Positions 54,782 to 63,800 of a DNA stretch of 64,000 nucleotides are shown piece by piece (the stretch's first letter is position 1; every line of letters starts with the position of its first letter). This stretch comes from Bin87 sp965243255 (GTDB lineage: Bacteria > Chloroflexota > Dehalococcoidia > Lucifugimonadales > UBA3495). A program made the position numbers and the translations under genes. Below the pieces are notes generated by a model. The model worked only from the letters and a program-made list of their open reading frames with translations, was not told the DNA's origin and did not search any database. Location: assembly GCA_965243255.1 (NCBI GenBank), contig CBDEUH010000004.1, positions 2,232,001 to 2,296,000 of the forward strand. The letters are read 5' to 3'.

Positions 54782-55416
54782 GGCTGCATCTCCGCCGGAA
54801 CCTGAACGGGTACCGTATCTGCCAAAGTGTCCAGCAACTTCCGGTGCTTTCTGCTGCGACTGCCGTACAGGCGCGCCGAAAAGACGGTGATTATCTCCAG
54901 CACATCCTGGGCCAGCTCCTCCTCAAAGCTGGGTTGCTCACCTTGGTGGATCACCACCACCTCGATGCCCCGCAACTCGCACAACGTGAACACCAACTCC
55001 GCGCCGAAGCGCAACAATCGATCCTTGTGAGTGAGCACCAACCGCTGCATCCGGCGTTCGATTACCATCTCCAACAACTGGTGGAGTCCCCGCTTGCGAT
55101 AATTCATCCCGCTGCCCAGGTCCCGGATCACCAACGCGGACCAGCCATGTGCGGCGCAGTAGCTCTCCAACAAAGACGCCTGTCGCTCGAGATCCCCTTT
55201 CTGATCGTGGCTGGACACCCGAGCGTAGCAGACCGTGGGCAAATCCCCGGCTTTCTGGCCAAGCAACTGGTTGGCGGAGTAATACCGAGTGCCTCCCGCG
55301 CTCTTGCGAACGGGCGTCAGGTAACCCGTGGCCTCCCATTTGCGCAGGGTCTGGGGAGTAACTCCCAAGAGGCGGGCAGCAGCCCCGATGCGGATCAGGT
55401 CAGATTGCTGTGTCAT
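54778..55416 (-). CDS. tnpA: IS607-family serine transposase
   Basis: 212 residues. An N-terminal MerR-type helix-turn-helix (LIRIGAAARLLGVTPQTLRKWE) is fused to a small serine-recombinase catalytic domain with the nucleophile in CYARVSSHDQ and the downstream arginine region DRLLRFGAEL. This is the compact IS607 TnpA layout, which acts as a tetramer and inserts with little target selectivity around a GG core. Its stop overlaps the tnpB start. No lesion seen. Confidence 0.93.
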   Translation of the reverse strand: MTQQSDLIRIGAAARLLGVTPQTLRKWEATGYLTPVRKSAGGTRYYSANQLLGQKAGDLPTVCYARVSSHDQKGDLERQASLLESYCAAHGWSALVIRDLGSGMNYRKRGLHQLLEMVIERRMQRLVLTHKDRLLRFGAELVFTLCELRGIEVVVIHQGEQPSFEEELAQDVLEIITVFSARLYGSRSRKHRKLLDTLADTVPVQVPAEMQP

Positions 55417-55558
55417 CAGATACCATCATACAACAGCAAATAATAACAGATTAGGGCGAACAGTTCTATTCCCCACCTGTGAACGTCATGGCGGCTTTCC
55501 GCCGTACGTGTCCCTTGGGCCGCGCCCGGAGGGATACACGCGGTACGGCTTCCGGCAC

Positions 55559-55750
55559 TCAGGGCTCACCGTCGCCATGTTGTGGTGGCTTGCCACCGTT
55601 TCGCCATCGCGGCTGGGGGGCGGCCGCCATCGCCACGATTACGACCACCACCGCGATCACGCCCTGAATGCCGCCGCCGTGGGTCAGCCACATGTACCAG
55701 CGCGTCCAACGATCTTCAGGTGAGCCGCGTCGCTCAGGCTCGGTCATCAT
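55559..55750 (-). CDS. Possible small membrane protein
   Basis: 63 residues with a charged N-terminus (TEPERRGSPEDRWTRWYMWL), one strongly hydrophobic helix (about 29-44) and a polar tail. No family, no convincing ribosome site. It lies between the IS607 element and the decayed kinase fragment, an unstable neighbourhood, so it may not be a working gene. Confidence 0.3.
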   Translation of the reverse strand: MMTEPERRGSPEDRWTRWYMWLTHGGGIQGVIAVVVVIVAMAAAPQPRWRNGGKPPQHGDGEP

Positions 55751-55839
55751 CTGGGAGCCTCGTTTGGTGACCAACTTTTTTTGAAGACAATAGTGACCCG
55801 CGCTGACTGGTGGGACGGCGGGTTATTGATTTGTCAACA

Positions 55840-56075
55840 CGCCCTAGGCCCGTGTCTCCAGACTGCCCCTTGGAGGACCTGTGAAACAGGTATGGCATTA
55901 TCTCCGTCGGGATGCACCGTCCTTGTTCGGACACCGACATCGCTGCGCGAACGCCCTCCCGCGGGGCGCCAATCCGGACGCCGAAGCCTTCGGGGCGTGG
56001 CGTGTAGCGTTGGACAGCAGGTAGCCCAAAACCTGACCGATACGCCGCTGTTCAGGATCCACCGAATAGCGCTCT
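55840..56075 (-). pseudogene. Decayed histidine-kinase ATPase-domain fragment, inverted
   Basis: On the minus strand one frame reads VDPEQRRIGQVLGYLLSNAT then RHAPKAS (N-box region), and a neighbouring frame continues VSEQGRCIPTEIMPYLFHRS then KGQSGDTGLGR (G1/F-box region). Together they are the ATP-binding core of a kinase like those at 10520 and 56158, with a frameshift near 55960-55985 and substitutions (SDEGRG to SEQGRC). This is the part missing from the intact reading frame just downstream on the other strand. Confidence 0.7.
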
Positions 56076-56157
56076 ACCGCCGAAGTGTTGAATGGTAAAA
56101 TGAGCAGTATCGAGGGCAGGCAGGCGCTGTCTTGCAGGTCCCGTATGAGGAATATGT

Positions 56158-58191
56158 ATGCAGAACGCTGATTTGCGTGCGGAAATCCACACACTCCGAA
56201 CACGGCTGTCGGGGCTGGCCGAGGCCATGCTGCGCATCAGCGAGGAGCTGGACCTGGATGCCGTGCTGCAGCGCATAGTGGATGCTGCCCGGTCGCTGAC
56301 GGGAGCACGCTACGGCGCGATCATGACCATCGACGAGGCCGGGGCGATGCAGGACCTGCTGATCTCCGGCCTGTCCAACGAGGAAATGCAGGAACTGGTG
56401 GCCCAGACGGACGGGCCTGGCATCTTTCAACTGCTTTCCAACATCGAGGGCCAGATCAGGAGCGCGGATTTCATCGCTTACCTGCAGTCGGAGGGTTTTG
56501 ACGGGTTCAGCCCACGGATCGGGGCCTTCCTGGGAACCGAGATATGTGTCAGGGACGGACGGGTGGGACACATCTACATTGGGGAGAAGGAGGACGGAGG
56601 GGAGTTCACCCAGGAGGATTCGGACACGCTGGAGCTGTTCGCCGGGCAGGCGGCGGTTGCCATCGTCAACGCCAGGCGTTACGGGGCGGAGCAGCGGGCC
56701 AACGCAGACCTGGAGGCACTGGTCAACATTTCCCCGGTGGGTGTGCTGGTATTTGACGCGGCCACCCGGGAGGTGGTTACGCTGAACCGTGAGGCGCGGC
56801 GGATATTCGGCGTTCCGCCATCGCCGGAGCATCCGGTGGTGCGTCACCTGGAGACCATAGCGTTCCGTCGTCTGGACGGGAGCGACGTTCCGGCGCACGA
56901 GCTTCCGTTGGAGCGGGCGATCAGGAGCGGCGAAACGGAACGGGCTGCGGAGTTTGTCATTCACCGGCCCGACGGGGAAGGGGTGAGCGTGCTGATCAAC
57001 ACCACGCCGATCCATTCCGAGGAGGGCGAGGTGGTGTCGGTGGTGGCGACGATTCAGGACATCACGCCGCTGGAGGAACTGGAGCGACTGAGGGCGGAGT
57101 TCCTGGGGATGGTGAGCCACGAACTGCGCACGCCGCTGGCGTCCATCAAGGGATCCGCCGCCACCGTGCTGGGAACGGCGTCGCCGCTGGACCCGGCCGA
57201 GACGCGCCAGTTCGTGCGCATCATTGAAGAGCAGGCCGACCACATGAGGGATCTGATCAACAACCTGCTGGACCTGACTCGCATCGAAGTGGAGGGCCGG
57301 CCGGAAGTCAACAGGCACGGCCTGGGGTTGGCGATCTGCCGGGGCATAGTGGAGGCCCATGGGGGACCTATCTGGGCCACCAGCGACGGCGCTAACCGGG
57401 GGACACGGTTCACGTTCACATTGCCGGTTGTTGACCCGGTCGCCGGCAAGGCGCGCACCGAACAGCCCTCAGAAGACGCTCAGATGGAAAGTGACCGGGG
57501 AGAGGGCCAGCGCATCCTGGTGGTGGACGACGACCCCCAGATTCTTCGCTACGTGCGCAACACCCTGTCTCAGGCCGGGTACCAAGTGCTGGTAACCAGT
57601 GACCCTGACCGGGCCTACGACCTGATCAATGACGAAGATCCCCACCTGGCGCTGCTCAATCTGGTGCTGCCGGGGATCGACGGGTTTGAGTTGATGCAGC
57701 GCATTCGGAGCGATTCCGACGTATCGGTGATAATCCTGTCGGGACAGGGCCGGGGCCAGGACATCGCTCGGGCTTTCGATCTGGGAGCGGACGACTACGT
57801 GGTCAAGCCCTTTTCGTCTGCGGAGCTGGTGGCGAGGGTGAAGGCGGCCTTGCGGAAGCGGGCCCTCTATCAGCGGACGCTGTTTCCGGAACCCTTCAGC
57901 GTAGGTGCGCTGACCATCAACTACACGGACCGGACCGTGACGGTGGCCGGGGAACCGGCTGGCCTGACGGCTACGGAGTACCGTTTTCTCTGCGAGCTTG
58001 CGGACCGGCCGGGGAAGGCGGTGTCTCACGACCAGCTGTTGGAACGGGTCTGGGGCCGCAATCACTCTGGGGGTGTGGGCCTCATCAGGGCGGTGGTGAA
58101 GAACGTCCGAAAGAAGCTGGGGGACGATGCTAGGCGTCCCTCGTACCTTGTGACCGAGCCCGGCGTCGGGTATCGGCTGGCGGCGCCTTAG
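56158..58191 (+). CDS. One-piece sensor/regulator with kinase core and phosphoacceptor lost
   Basis: 677 residues, sister of the protein at 10520-12916. GAF (about 20-180), PAS (about 185-290) and HisKA with His321 in MVSHELRTPLAS are intact. Then the ATPase domain is nearly absent: the sequence jumps from LLDLTRIEVEGRP to NRHGLGLAICRG, losing about 110 residues with the N-box and G1 box. In the receiver the acceptor position is Asn501 (LALLNLVLPG) where the sister has Asp. The winged helix at the end is complete (YLVTEPGVGYRL). So it cannot make or accept phosphate in the usual way and may act as a GAF/PAS-controlled DNA-binding protein; that is inference. Start ATG 56158 with GAGG about 10 nt upstream. 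Confidence 0.87.
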   Translation: MQNADLRAEIHTLRTRLSGLAEAMLRISEELDLDAVLQRIVDAARSLTGARYGAIMTIDEAGAMQDLLISGLSNEEMQELVAQTDGPGIFQLLSNIEGQIRSADFIAYLQSEGFDGFSPRIGAFLGTEICVRDGRVGHIYIGEKEDGGEFTQEDSDTLELFAGQAAVAIVNARRYGAEQRANADLEALVNISPVGVLVFDAATREVVTLNREARRIFGVPPSPEHPVVRHLETIAFRRLDGSDVPAHELPLERAIRSGETERAAEFVIHRPDGEGVSVLINTTPIHSEEGEVVSVVATIQDITPLEELERLRAEFLGMVSHELRTPLASIKGSAATVLGTASPLDPAETRQFVRIIEEQADHMRDLINNLLDLTRIEVEGRPEVNRHGLGLAICRGIVEAHGGPIWATSDGANRGTRFTFTLPVVDPVAGKARTEQPSEDAQMESDRGEGQRILVVDDDPQILRYVRNTLSQAGYQVLVTSDPDRAYDLINDEDPHLALLNLVLPGIDGFELMQRIRSDSDVSVIILSGQGRGQDIARAFDLGADDYVVKPFSSAELVARVKAALRKRALYQRTLFPEPFSVGALTINYTDRTVTVAGEPAGLTATEYRFLCELADRPGKAVSHDQLLERVWGRNHSGGVGLIRAVVKNVRKKLGDDARRPSYLVTEPGVGYRLAAP

Positions 58192-58787
58192 ACCAGCCAA
58201 CCCGGTTGGCGCCCCGGGCAGCGCGGCGCACATAGTTTATTGGCGCTGCTAACAGAGTAGCCTTTCCTCCTTTGCGGGGAGGGGCCGGCAGTGCGCCGCT
58301 GGACATGATGTTTTCTTATAACAACCCGGTTGACATATAAAGAAATACGTATTACGGTATTCGGGCCAACTGCGACTCGATCACCGCGTAGGCCTGTGCC
58401 GGACGCTGCCGCTCCGGCTATTTCAATGCCAACACGAAGCCCACGCCGCATACCGGCGTCTCAGTGTAATTGATACTTCCTATCAACATGGGAGCATTCA
58501 GAAGCCAAGATTCGACGGAGCCAAACCCGGGGGCTGCGCTCAGCGCAGGCCCGGCAACGGCATCGCGCGCGCATCCCATACCACCCGCGTGGGCCCCCGG
58601 AGGCGGCCCGCTCCAGGGATCCGGAAGCGGTCCCATGTCGCGCGTGCGTCGGAAAACGTCGCCGGAGGGCCCGAAAGGGTAAGAGTCCGGCGCAGAATAG
58701 AAAAAGGGAGCAGCCCGGCCCGAAACCTGCTGCCCCCCGGTATCCGAATCCACTCAAAAATGAACCAGATACGGAGCGAAAAATAAC
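58192..58787 (+). other. Long leader region before the DUF11 gene
   Basis: About 600 bp without a gene. A TTGACA at 58330 followed after 17 nt by TACGGT is the best promoter candidate in the direction of the next gene. It would give a ~430-nt leader, very GC-rich with several inverted repeats (for example GCGCTCAGCGC near 58535 and GGGAGCAG...CTGCTGCCCC near 58708-58738). A structured regulatory RNA is conceivable, but I do not recognise any known riboswitch motif. Confidence 0.35.
58330..58358 (+). promoter_or_regulatory. Possible sigma-70-type promoter
   Basis: TTGACA (58330-58335), 17-nt AT-rich spacer, TACGGT (weak -10). The spacer is far more AT-rich than its surroundings. The -10 match is only three of six. 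Confidence 0.3.
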
Positions 58788-60749
58788 ATGACCCAGAAAC
58801 GAATGCAACTTTCCGTCTTTGCGGTGGCCGCCCTGGCCATTGTCGCCGTGGCCGCGGTGATGCTGCTGGCCGGAGGCGGCTCGGCCACCGCCACAACCTT
58901 ACCCACCGACAGTGGTGGGCACCCGACGCAAGACCGACCAAATAATCCTCCTCCCCCTCCCACACCCAAGCCACAGCAGACCGACCCGGAGGTCTGCAGC
59001 GACAGCCCGGTCCGGGTGGTCTCCCGCGGCCACTACGCCGTCTTCGACGTGTACTGGAACGGCGATGACAAAAACCTCATCATCAACCCCTGCCCGCCGG
59101 GAGCGACCCACAATCCCGATGAAACGACAACCCGCACTGCGTCCAACATCGACATCGGGCGGACCATCATGCATGTGTCCGGCGGTTCCAACCTGACCCC
59201 CAGGGCCAACAGCCTGGAGGACTTCCGGAAATGGCCATTCCTCTACCCAAACGCGACGAAAAACCCGCAACAGGGGTCCGATGTCGGCGCGCCGTTCAGC
59301 GCCAACGTCTGGTCGCTGCACGACTGTTCCCACGACGCCGACCCGCCGCCCACCGAGAACGACCTGTGCATGGGCGTCTCGGCCGGACTGCTGAGGGCCA
59401 GCGACTGGACACACATTGACTACGAGATGGAGTCGGTCCGTGAGCCGGGCATCGCGCCGGCAGACCGGGGGCAGGTTTTCGTGTTCTACCCGCATGATGA
59501 CGTGCCCACGGGTGAAGAGCAGGTCCTCTGGAGCTCGTATGACGCCGCGGACACCGGGATTGACATCGCCCCCAGCGAGTACGTGCATCCCCGTTGGGCC
59601 TTCACCCAGCCCGGCACCTACCGGTTCCAGGTTCACGTAAACGGCAAACCCAACGCAAGTTTCCTCAGGGCCGAATCGGTAACCAGCGTGGTGCGGACTT
59701 ACACGGTCCACGTGGGAGATATGTCCGACGTGGGCGTGGCCATCGAGGCCAGCAATAAGACGCCGAACGTGGGCAATCGAGTTACCTACACGGTGACGGC
59801 GACCAACTTCGGCCCGGACATGGCCGGGGACGTGCAGGCTACTGTAACGCTGCCGGCGGGCTTGACCTATGCGTCCTCGTCCACCGCTACGGGAAGTTAC
59901 AACTCCTCCACGGGTGTCTGGTCGGTGGGCAACCTGGCCAACAGCGCTTCGGCAACGCTTACGGTTACGGCCACGGTGGGGGACAACACCCACGGCCAGC
60001 CGCTGACCGTAACGGCAGCCATCAAAGCCCACGAGACCATCGGCACCTCTACGGTGGTGGAGCTGGACCCGCGGGAAGGCAATAACACCGCCGGAGTTAC
60101 CATCACTCCGGTGCGGGACGCCAACGTGAACCCGGCGTTCACGGTGATGTGCTCCGTGAACGAGTTTGCCGCGGCAGGCGCCAAAGTGTGCGACCCGGTC
60201 ACGGTGAAAGACCCGAACGCCGGCGACACGCTGACCTACGGCCTGACCGGTGACGGCGCCAACCACTTTGCCGCGCAGTCAGTTGACGGCGGTGTCAAGG
60301 TCGTCGTGGAGCAGGGAGCCAACCTGCAACAGGTAGCCGGCCAATCTTTCGCGCTGAATCTGACGGTAAGCGACGGAAAAGACGTCAACGGCAACGTTGA
60401 CCCGTCGGTGGACGATTCCATTGCTGTGATGATTGAAGTACTGGACTTCACCGTTTCGCTGACCCCGAGCAGCACGTCTGTCCGCGTTGGGCAAAGTGTC
60501 ACGTTCACGGTGGCGGTGGAGAACTCTCCGGTTCCGGCGAGCCAACTCTGGTACACCTGGTTTGAGCAGGAGTCAAGGGCTGGTAGCCGACCGGAAGAAA
60601 GCACAGGCCAGGGTATTCCTGGAACGATGACCGAAAGCTACAACATAGCAGGCCAGTATGTGTACGCAATAACCTTCTTTTATCTCGACGGAGACCAAAA
60701 GAAGGCTGTGACGTCATCCGGAGAAATTGCCGTGAATTGGCACAACTAA
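58788..60749 (+). CDS. Exported surface protein with DUF11 domain
   Basis: 653 residues. Signal peptide (about 1-35), Pro-rich linker (NNPPPPPTPKPQQ), a ~260-residue N-terminal domain with paired cysteines and the segment EYVHPRWAFTQPGTYRFQVH, which resembles actinobacterial surface-anchored domains. A DUF11 repeat (about 315-430: VAIEASNKTPNVGNRVTYTV, NLANSASATLTVTATV) and a cadherin/PKD-like tail follow (VSLTPSSTSVRVGQSVTFTV). No anchor or enzyme motif. GGAG lies about 10 nt before ATG 58788. The next gene downstream is also a DUF11-type surface protein, so the two may be co-expressed. Confidence 0.82.
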   Translation: MTQKRMQLSVFAVAALAIVAVAAVMLLAGGGSATATTLPTDSGGHPTQDRPNNPPPPPTPKPQQTDPEVCSDSPVRVVSRGHYAVFDVYWNGDDKNLIINPCPPGATHNPDETTTRTASNIDIGRTIMHVSGGSNLTPRANSLEDFRKWPFLYPNATKNPQQGSDVGAPFSANVWSLHDCSHDADPPPTENDLCMGVSAGLLRASDWTHIDYEMESVREPGIAPADRGQVFVFYPHDDVPTGEEQVLWSSYDAADTGIDIAPSEYVHPRWAFTQPGTYRFQVHVNGKPNASFLRAESVTSVVRTYTVHVGDMSDVGVAIEASNKTPNVGNRVTYTVTATNFGPDMAGDVQATVTLPAGLTYASSSTATGSYNSSTGVWSVGNLANSASATLTVTATVGDNTHGQPLTVTAAIKAHETIGTSTVVELDPREGNNTAGVTITPVRDANVNPAFTVMCSVNEFAAAGAKVCDPVTVKDPNAGDTLTYGLTGDGANHFAAQSVDGGVKVVVEQGANLQQVAGQSFALNLTVSDGKDVNGNVDPSVDDSIAVMIEVLDFTVSLTPSSTSVRVGQSVTFTVAVENSPVPASQLWYTWFEQESRAGSRPEESTGQGIPGTMTESYNIAGQYVYAITFFYLDGDQKKAVTSSGEIAVNWHN

Positions 60750-60889
60750 CCTCACACCGTCGGCGGTGGCTCGGGCCTTGCCCGCCCGGGCCATCGCCGG
60801 CACACCTGTGGCCTGTTTGCTAACCACTATTGAATGTCGTTGCTGCGGCTATCCCGGAGGTACCGATGCAGTCGGTGAGGTAGGTCGAG

Positions 60890-63800
60890 ATGTTGAACTA
60901 TCGATTTCTTTGGTTATTCGCCTTAGTGATGGCGTGTGTGGGGCTGGCCGGCGCGTTCGCGGGCGGGCAGGACGCTGCCGCCCAAGATCCGGAGGAGTTT
61001 GTTGACCTGAGCGTGGAGGTCACAGTACTTGATGCAACATCGCCTGCTAGTTCCAAGGTCTATTTGTCAGTGTCCAATCTGGGAAACCGAGCGGCTTACG
61101 ACGTGTATATAAGGGCCCAAGTCAAAGCTTTGGTGGACATTCCTCCCACCGTCGGAACATACAACGCTAGTAGGAATCAACGTCCTCCCAACGATATATT
61201 TGAATGGCATATCCCCGAGCTGCCGGGATATGCGGAGTACACCGTGCGATTCAGGGGAACTCTCGGCGGGGCCAATCCAATCGATACAATACTTGATCAC
61301 CACTACGCGACCGTTACCAGCAGTTCCTACGAGCCACCCGACCGGATGCACAACAACCGCGATGAAATCTGGGAAATTTGGTGGATCAGAAAGGCCGGTC
61401 CGGCGGAGCCGGACTATTCCGTGCGTGTTTCGGCAGAAAATACCAGCGCATCGTCAGCTGATTTCACGGTGACGGCGGTTAGGCCCGCCAGGGATGACGG
61501 TGAGTCCATTTTCAAGGATGGCTGCATCAATGTCGGGCTGACTGCCGGGCTCACGGCCGGCACTCCCACCTTCACCAAGTTGGGTACTGGCGACACGGCG
61601 CCGGTGGCCGCCACCGGCCGCTCCTTCGATACCAGTACCACCCGAGAATGCGGCGGCTCCGGGGATGCGACCGGGGTGTTCAAGCTGCCGGAGTATCACG
61701 AGGACCTGGAGTCCATCATGACGCTGCCGGTTACGGTGGCTAGCGGAGCAACCCTCAGCGAACAGTGCCTGACCGCCAAGATTTTCGCTGCGCCATCGAC
61801 CGGGACCGGGCGCTTCTATGACGACCTTGCGGACAACGAAGCCAAGGTATGCTTGGGGGAGCCGCCGGACGAGACAGTAATCTTCACCAGCGGAGCATCT
61901 GACCTGTTCACCTGGTACGACTGCTCGGAAATCACCGGCCATCCCTGTGGCGCCTCCGTTTCTCTGGAACTAGTAGCGCTGGGAGGAACGGCGGCGTTGG
62001 ATGCAGGGTTGTCCCATAGCGCATTAGACCCGGACAACGTTGTGGTGCTTATCGGCGACCCAGCCGGTCGTGCTGAGAGTTCCGACAGCAATTCCGACGG
62101 GCTGGTCTGGTCCACCGGTCTTGAGGACACCAGAACCGGACATACGCACGAGGGAGATCGGCCCGGCATCATCCTCGGCGACAACCCGATGCATCTGGAT
62201 ATCGAAACCACGGATGACAACGACCAGTGGGGCGTTCCAGATGCTACCTATCCCACCGAACAGGTTGGAGACCTTAAAGTGGAGGTGACCGGCCCAGGAA
62301 AGGTGTCATCTTGGTACATTTCTAGCAACGCGGCTACGTCTTTCTACGGTTCCGGCACCGGTGAATCCATTTACGACTCCATTTGGTACTTGGGTTACAG
62401 GTACGATATCTGGCTGGAGTTCAACAGGCTGGGAACCTACACAGTCAAGCAAACCATCAAGGCAAAGTATGACGACGACACCACGGACACCACCGATCCC
62501 ACCGAGTACACAGACAGCGGAACTTACACCTTCCACGTCGGCCCGCTGGCTGAACTGGGTGTTGTTAACGGCGGTGGCAGGTGGGATGTCAGCGCCGAGA
62601 GATCCGCCATCACGATAGCTGCGCTGAACAACGGCCCGGACTACGCGACGGACGCGGAGGTTACCGTCAACCTGTCTCTGCCCGACGGGGTAACCGTGGC
62701 CGAGCATATCGCCAGCGATGGGACGTACACCAACGGCACGTGGGATCTGGGCGCGCTAAAGACGACAAACTACCGTCGCGGGGTCGGCGAACCCGGGGCG
62801 GCGACGTTGATTTTCATCCTGGACGGCGACGACGCCGACAGCGCCACGGCCACAGCAACCATTGCCAACGTTGCTGACTACACGGTTTGCATCAGCAGCA
62901 GCGGGCAAACCCTGGCGCATACCAGTCAAACTGACTGCGACGGTGACGCGGCCACCACCAACGTCTGGTACGGCGAGGTGTGCGTCAACACCGCCGACAA
63001 CGAGATTGACTCAACAATCACCGTTGAGGCGACGTGCAACGGCACAACGGATCGTGCATGGAAAGAAGACGTCTGCGCCTCAAGCGACGGGAGTATCCGA
63101 ACTGGCCGCACCGAGGCGGAATGCGGCGGTTGGTTCCAGGGCACGGTGTACGACCACCGGGATGGCAACAACTCGGCCACTATCACGGCGCAAGCAGGAA
63201 CCGGCGGGGGCGGAGATGACGCGCCGTCGCCCAGCGCCGCCAAGTCCGGGGCACCCAGCGTTACCGTGCAGTGGGAGCCGGTGGCAACGGTGAACAGAGT
63301 TGCGGTTACGCACTACCAGGTGGAGCGGTCGGCCAGCGACTGGGAGATAGTCGCGGACGACGTGGAGGGAACCGTCACGATTGACGAAGAAGGAAACACT
63401 CGGCTCAGCTGGATTGACACCACCGTCCAGCCGGGGAAGACCTATCGCTACCGGGTGCGGGCGGTGAACGGGAACGGGGTGGCCGGGCCTCCCTCCGCTC
63501 CCATCGATACCTCCGTCCCCAGCGGCGGGACTCGCACGGTGACGGTGATAGAAAGGGTGTACCTGCGGCCAGAGGGGCCCAAGGGCCTGGCTGCCACGGC
63601 CCAGGGTGAGACCGAGGTCGTCCTTGACTGGGACCCGCTCAACTCCCTGTACGACGAGCCGGTGGACTACTACGAGGTGGAGGCTTCTGAGAACGGCAAG
63701 TACTGGCAGACGCTGGCGCCCAGCCTCACCGAGACCGCCTACACTCACCGGGGCTTGGAGGCCGGCGAAACCCATTACTACCGGGTGTATGCCCACAGCG

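Larger units (their letters stand above)
53500..55470 (-). mobile_element. IS607-type element, apparently intact
   Basis: Serine transposase (54778-55416) and TnpB nuclease (53513-54781), overlapping by four bases. Ends are not determined: a GGGGAATAGAACTGTTC stretch upstream of tnpA on the minus strand (about 55460-55476) and a similar GAATAGCGGAAC motif past the tnpB stop (about 53503-53516) are candidates. The last codons of tnpB and the following bases should encode the guide RNA. This is the only element here carrying a serine transposase and could in principle supply it to the GG-bounded copies A and B. Confidence 0.7.
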
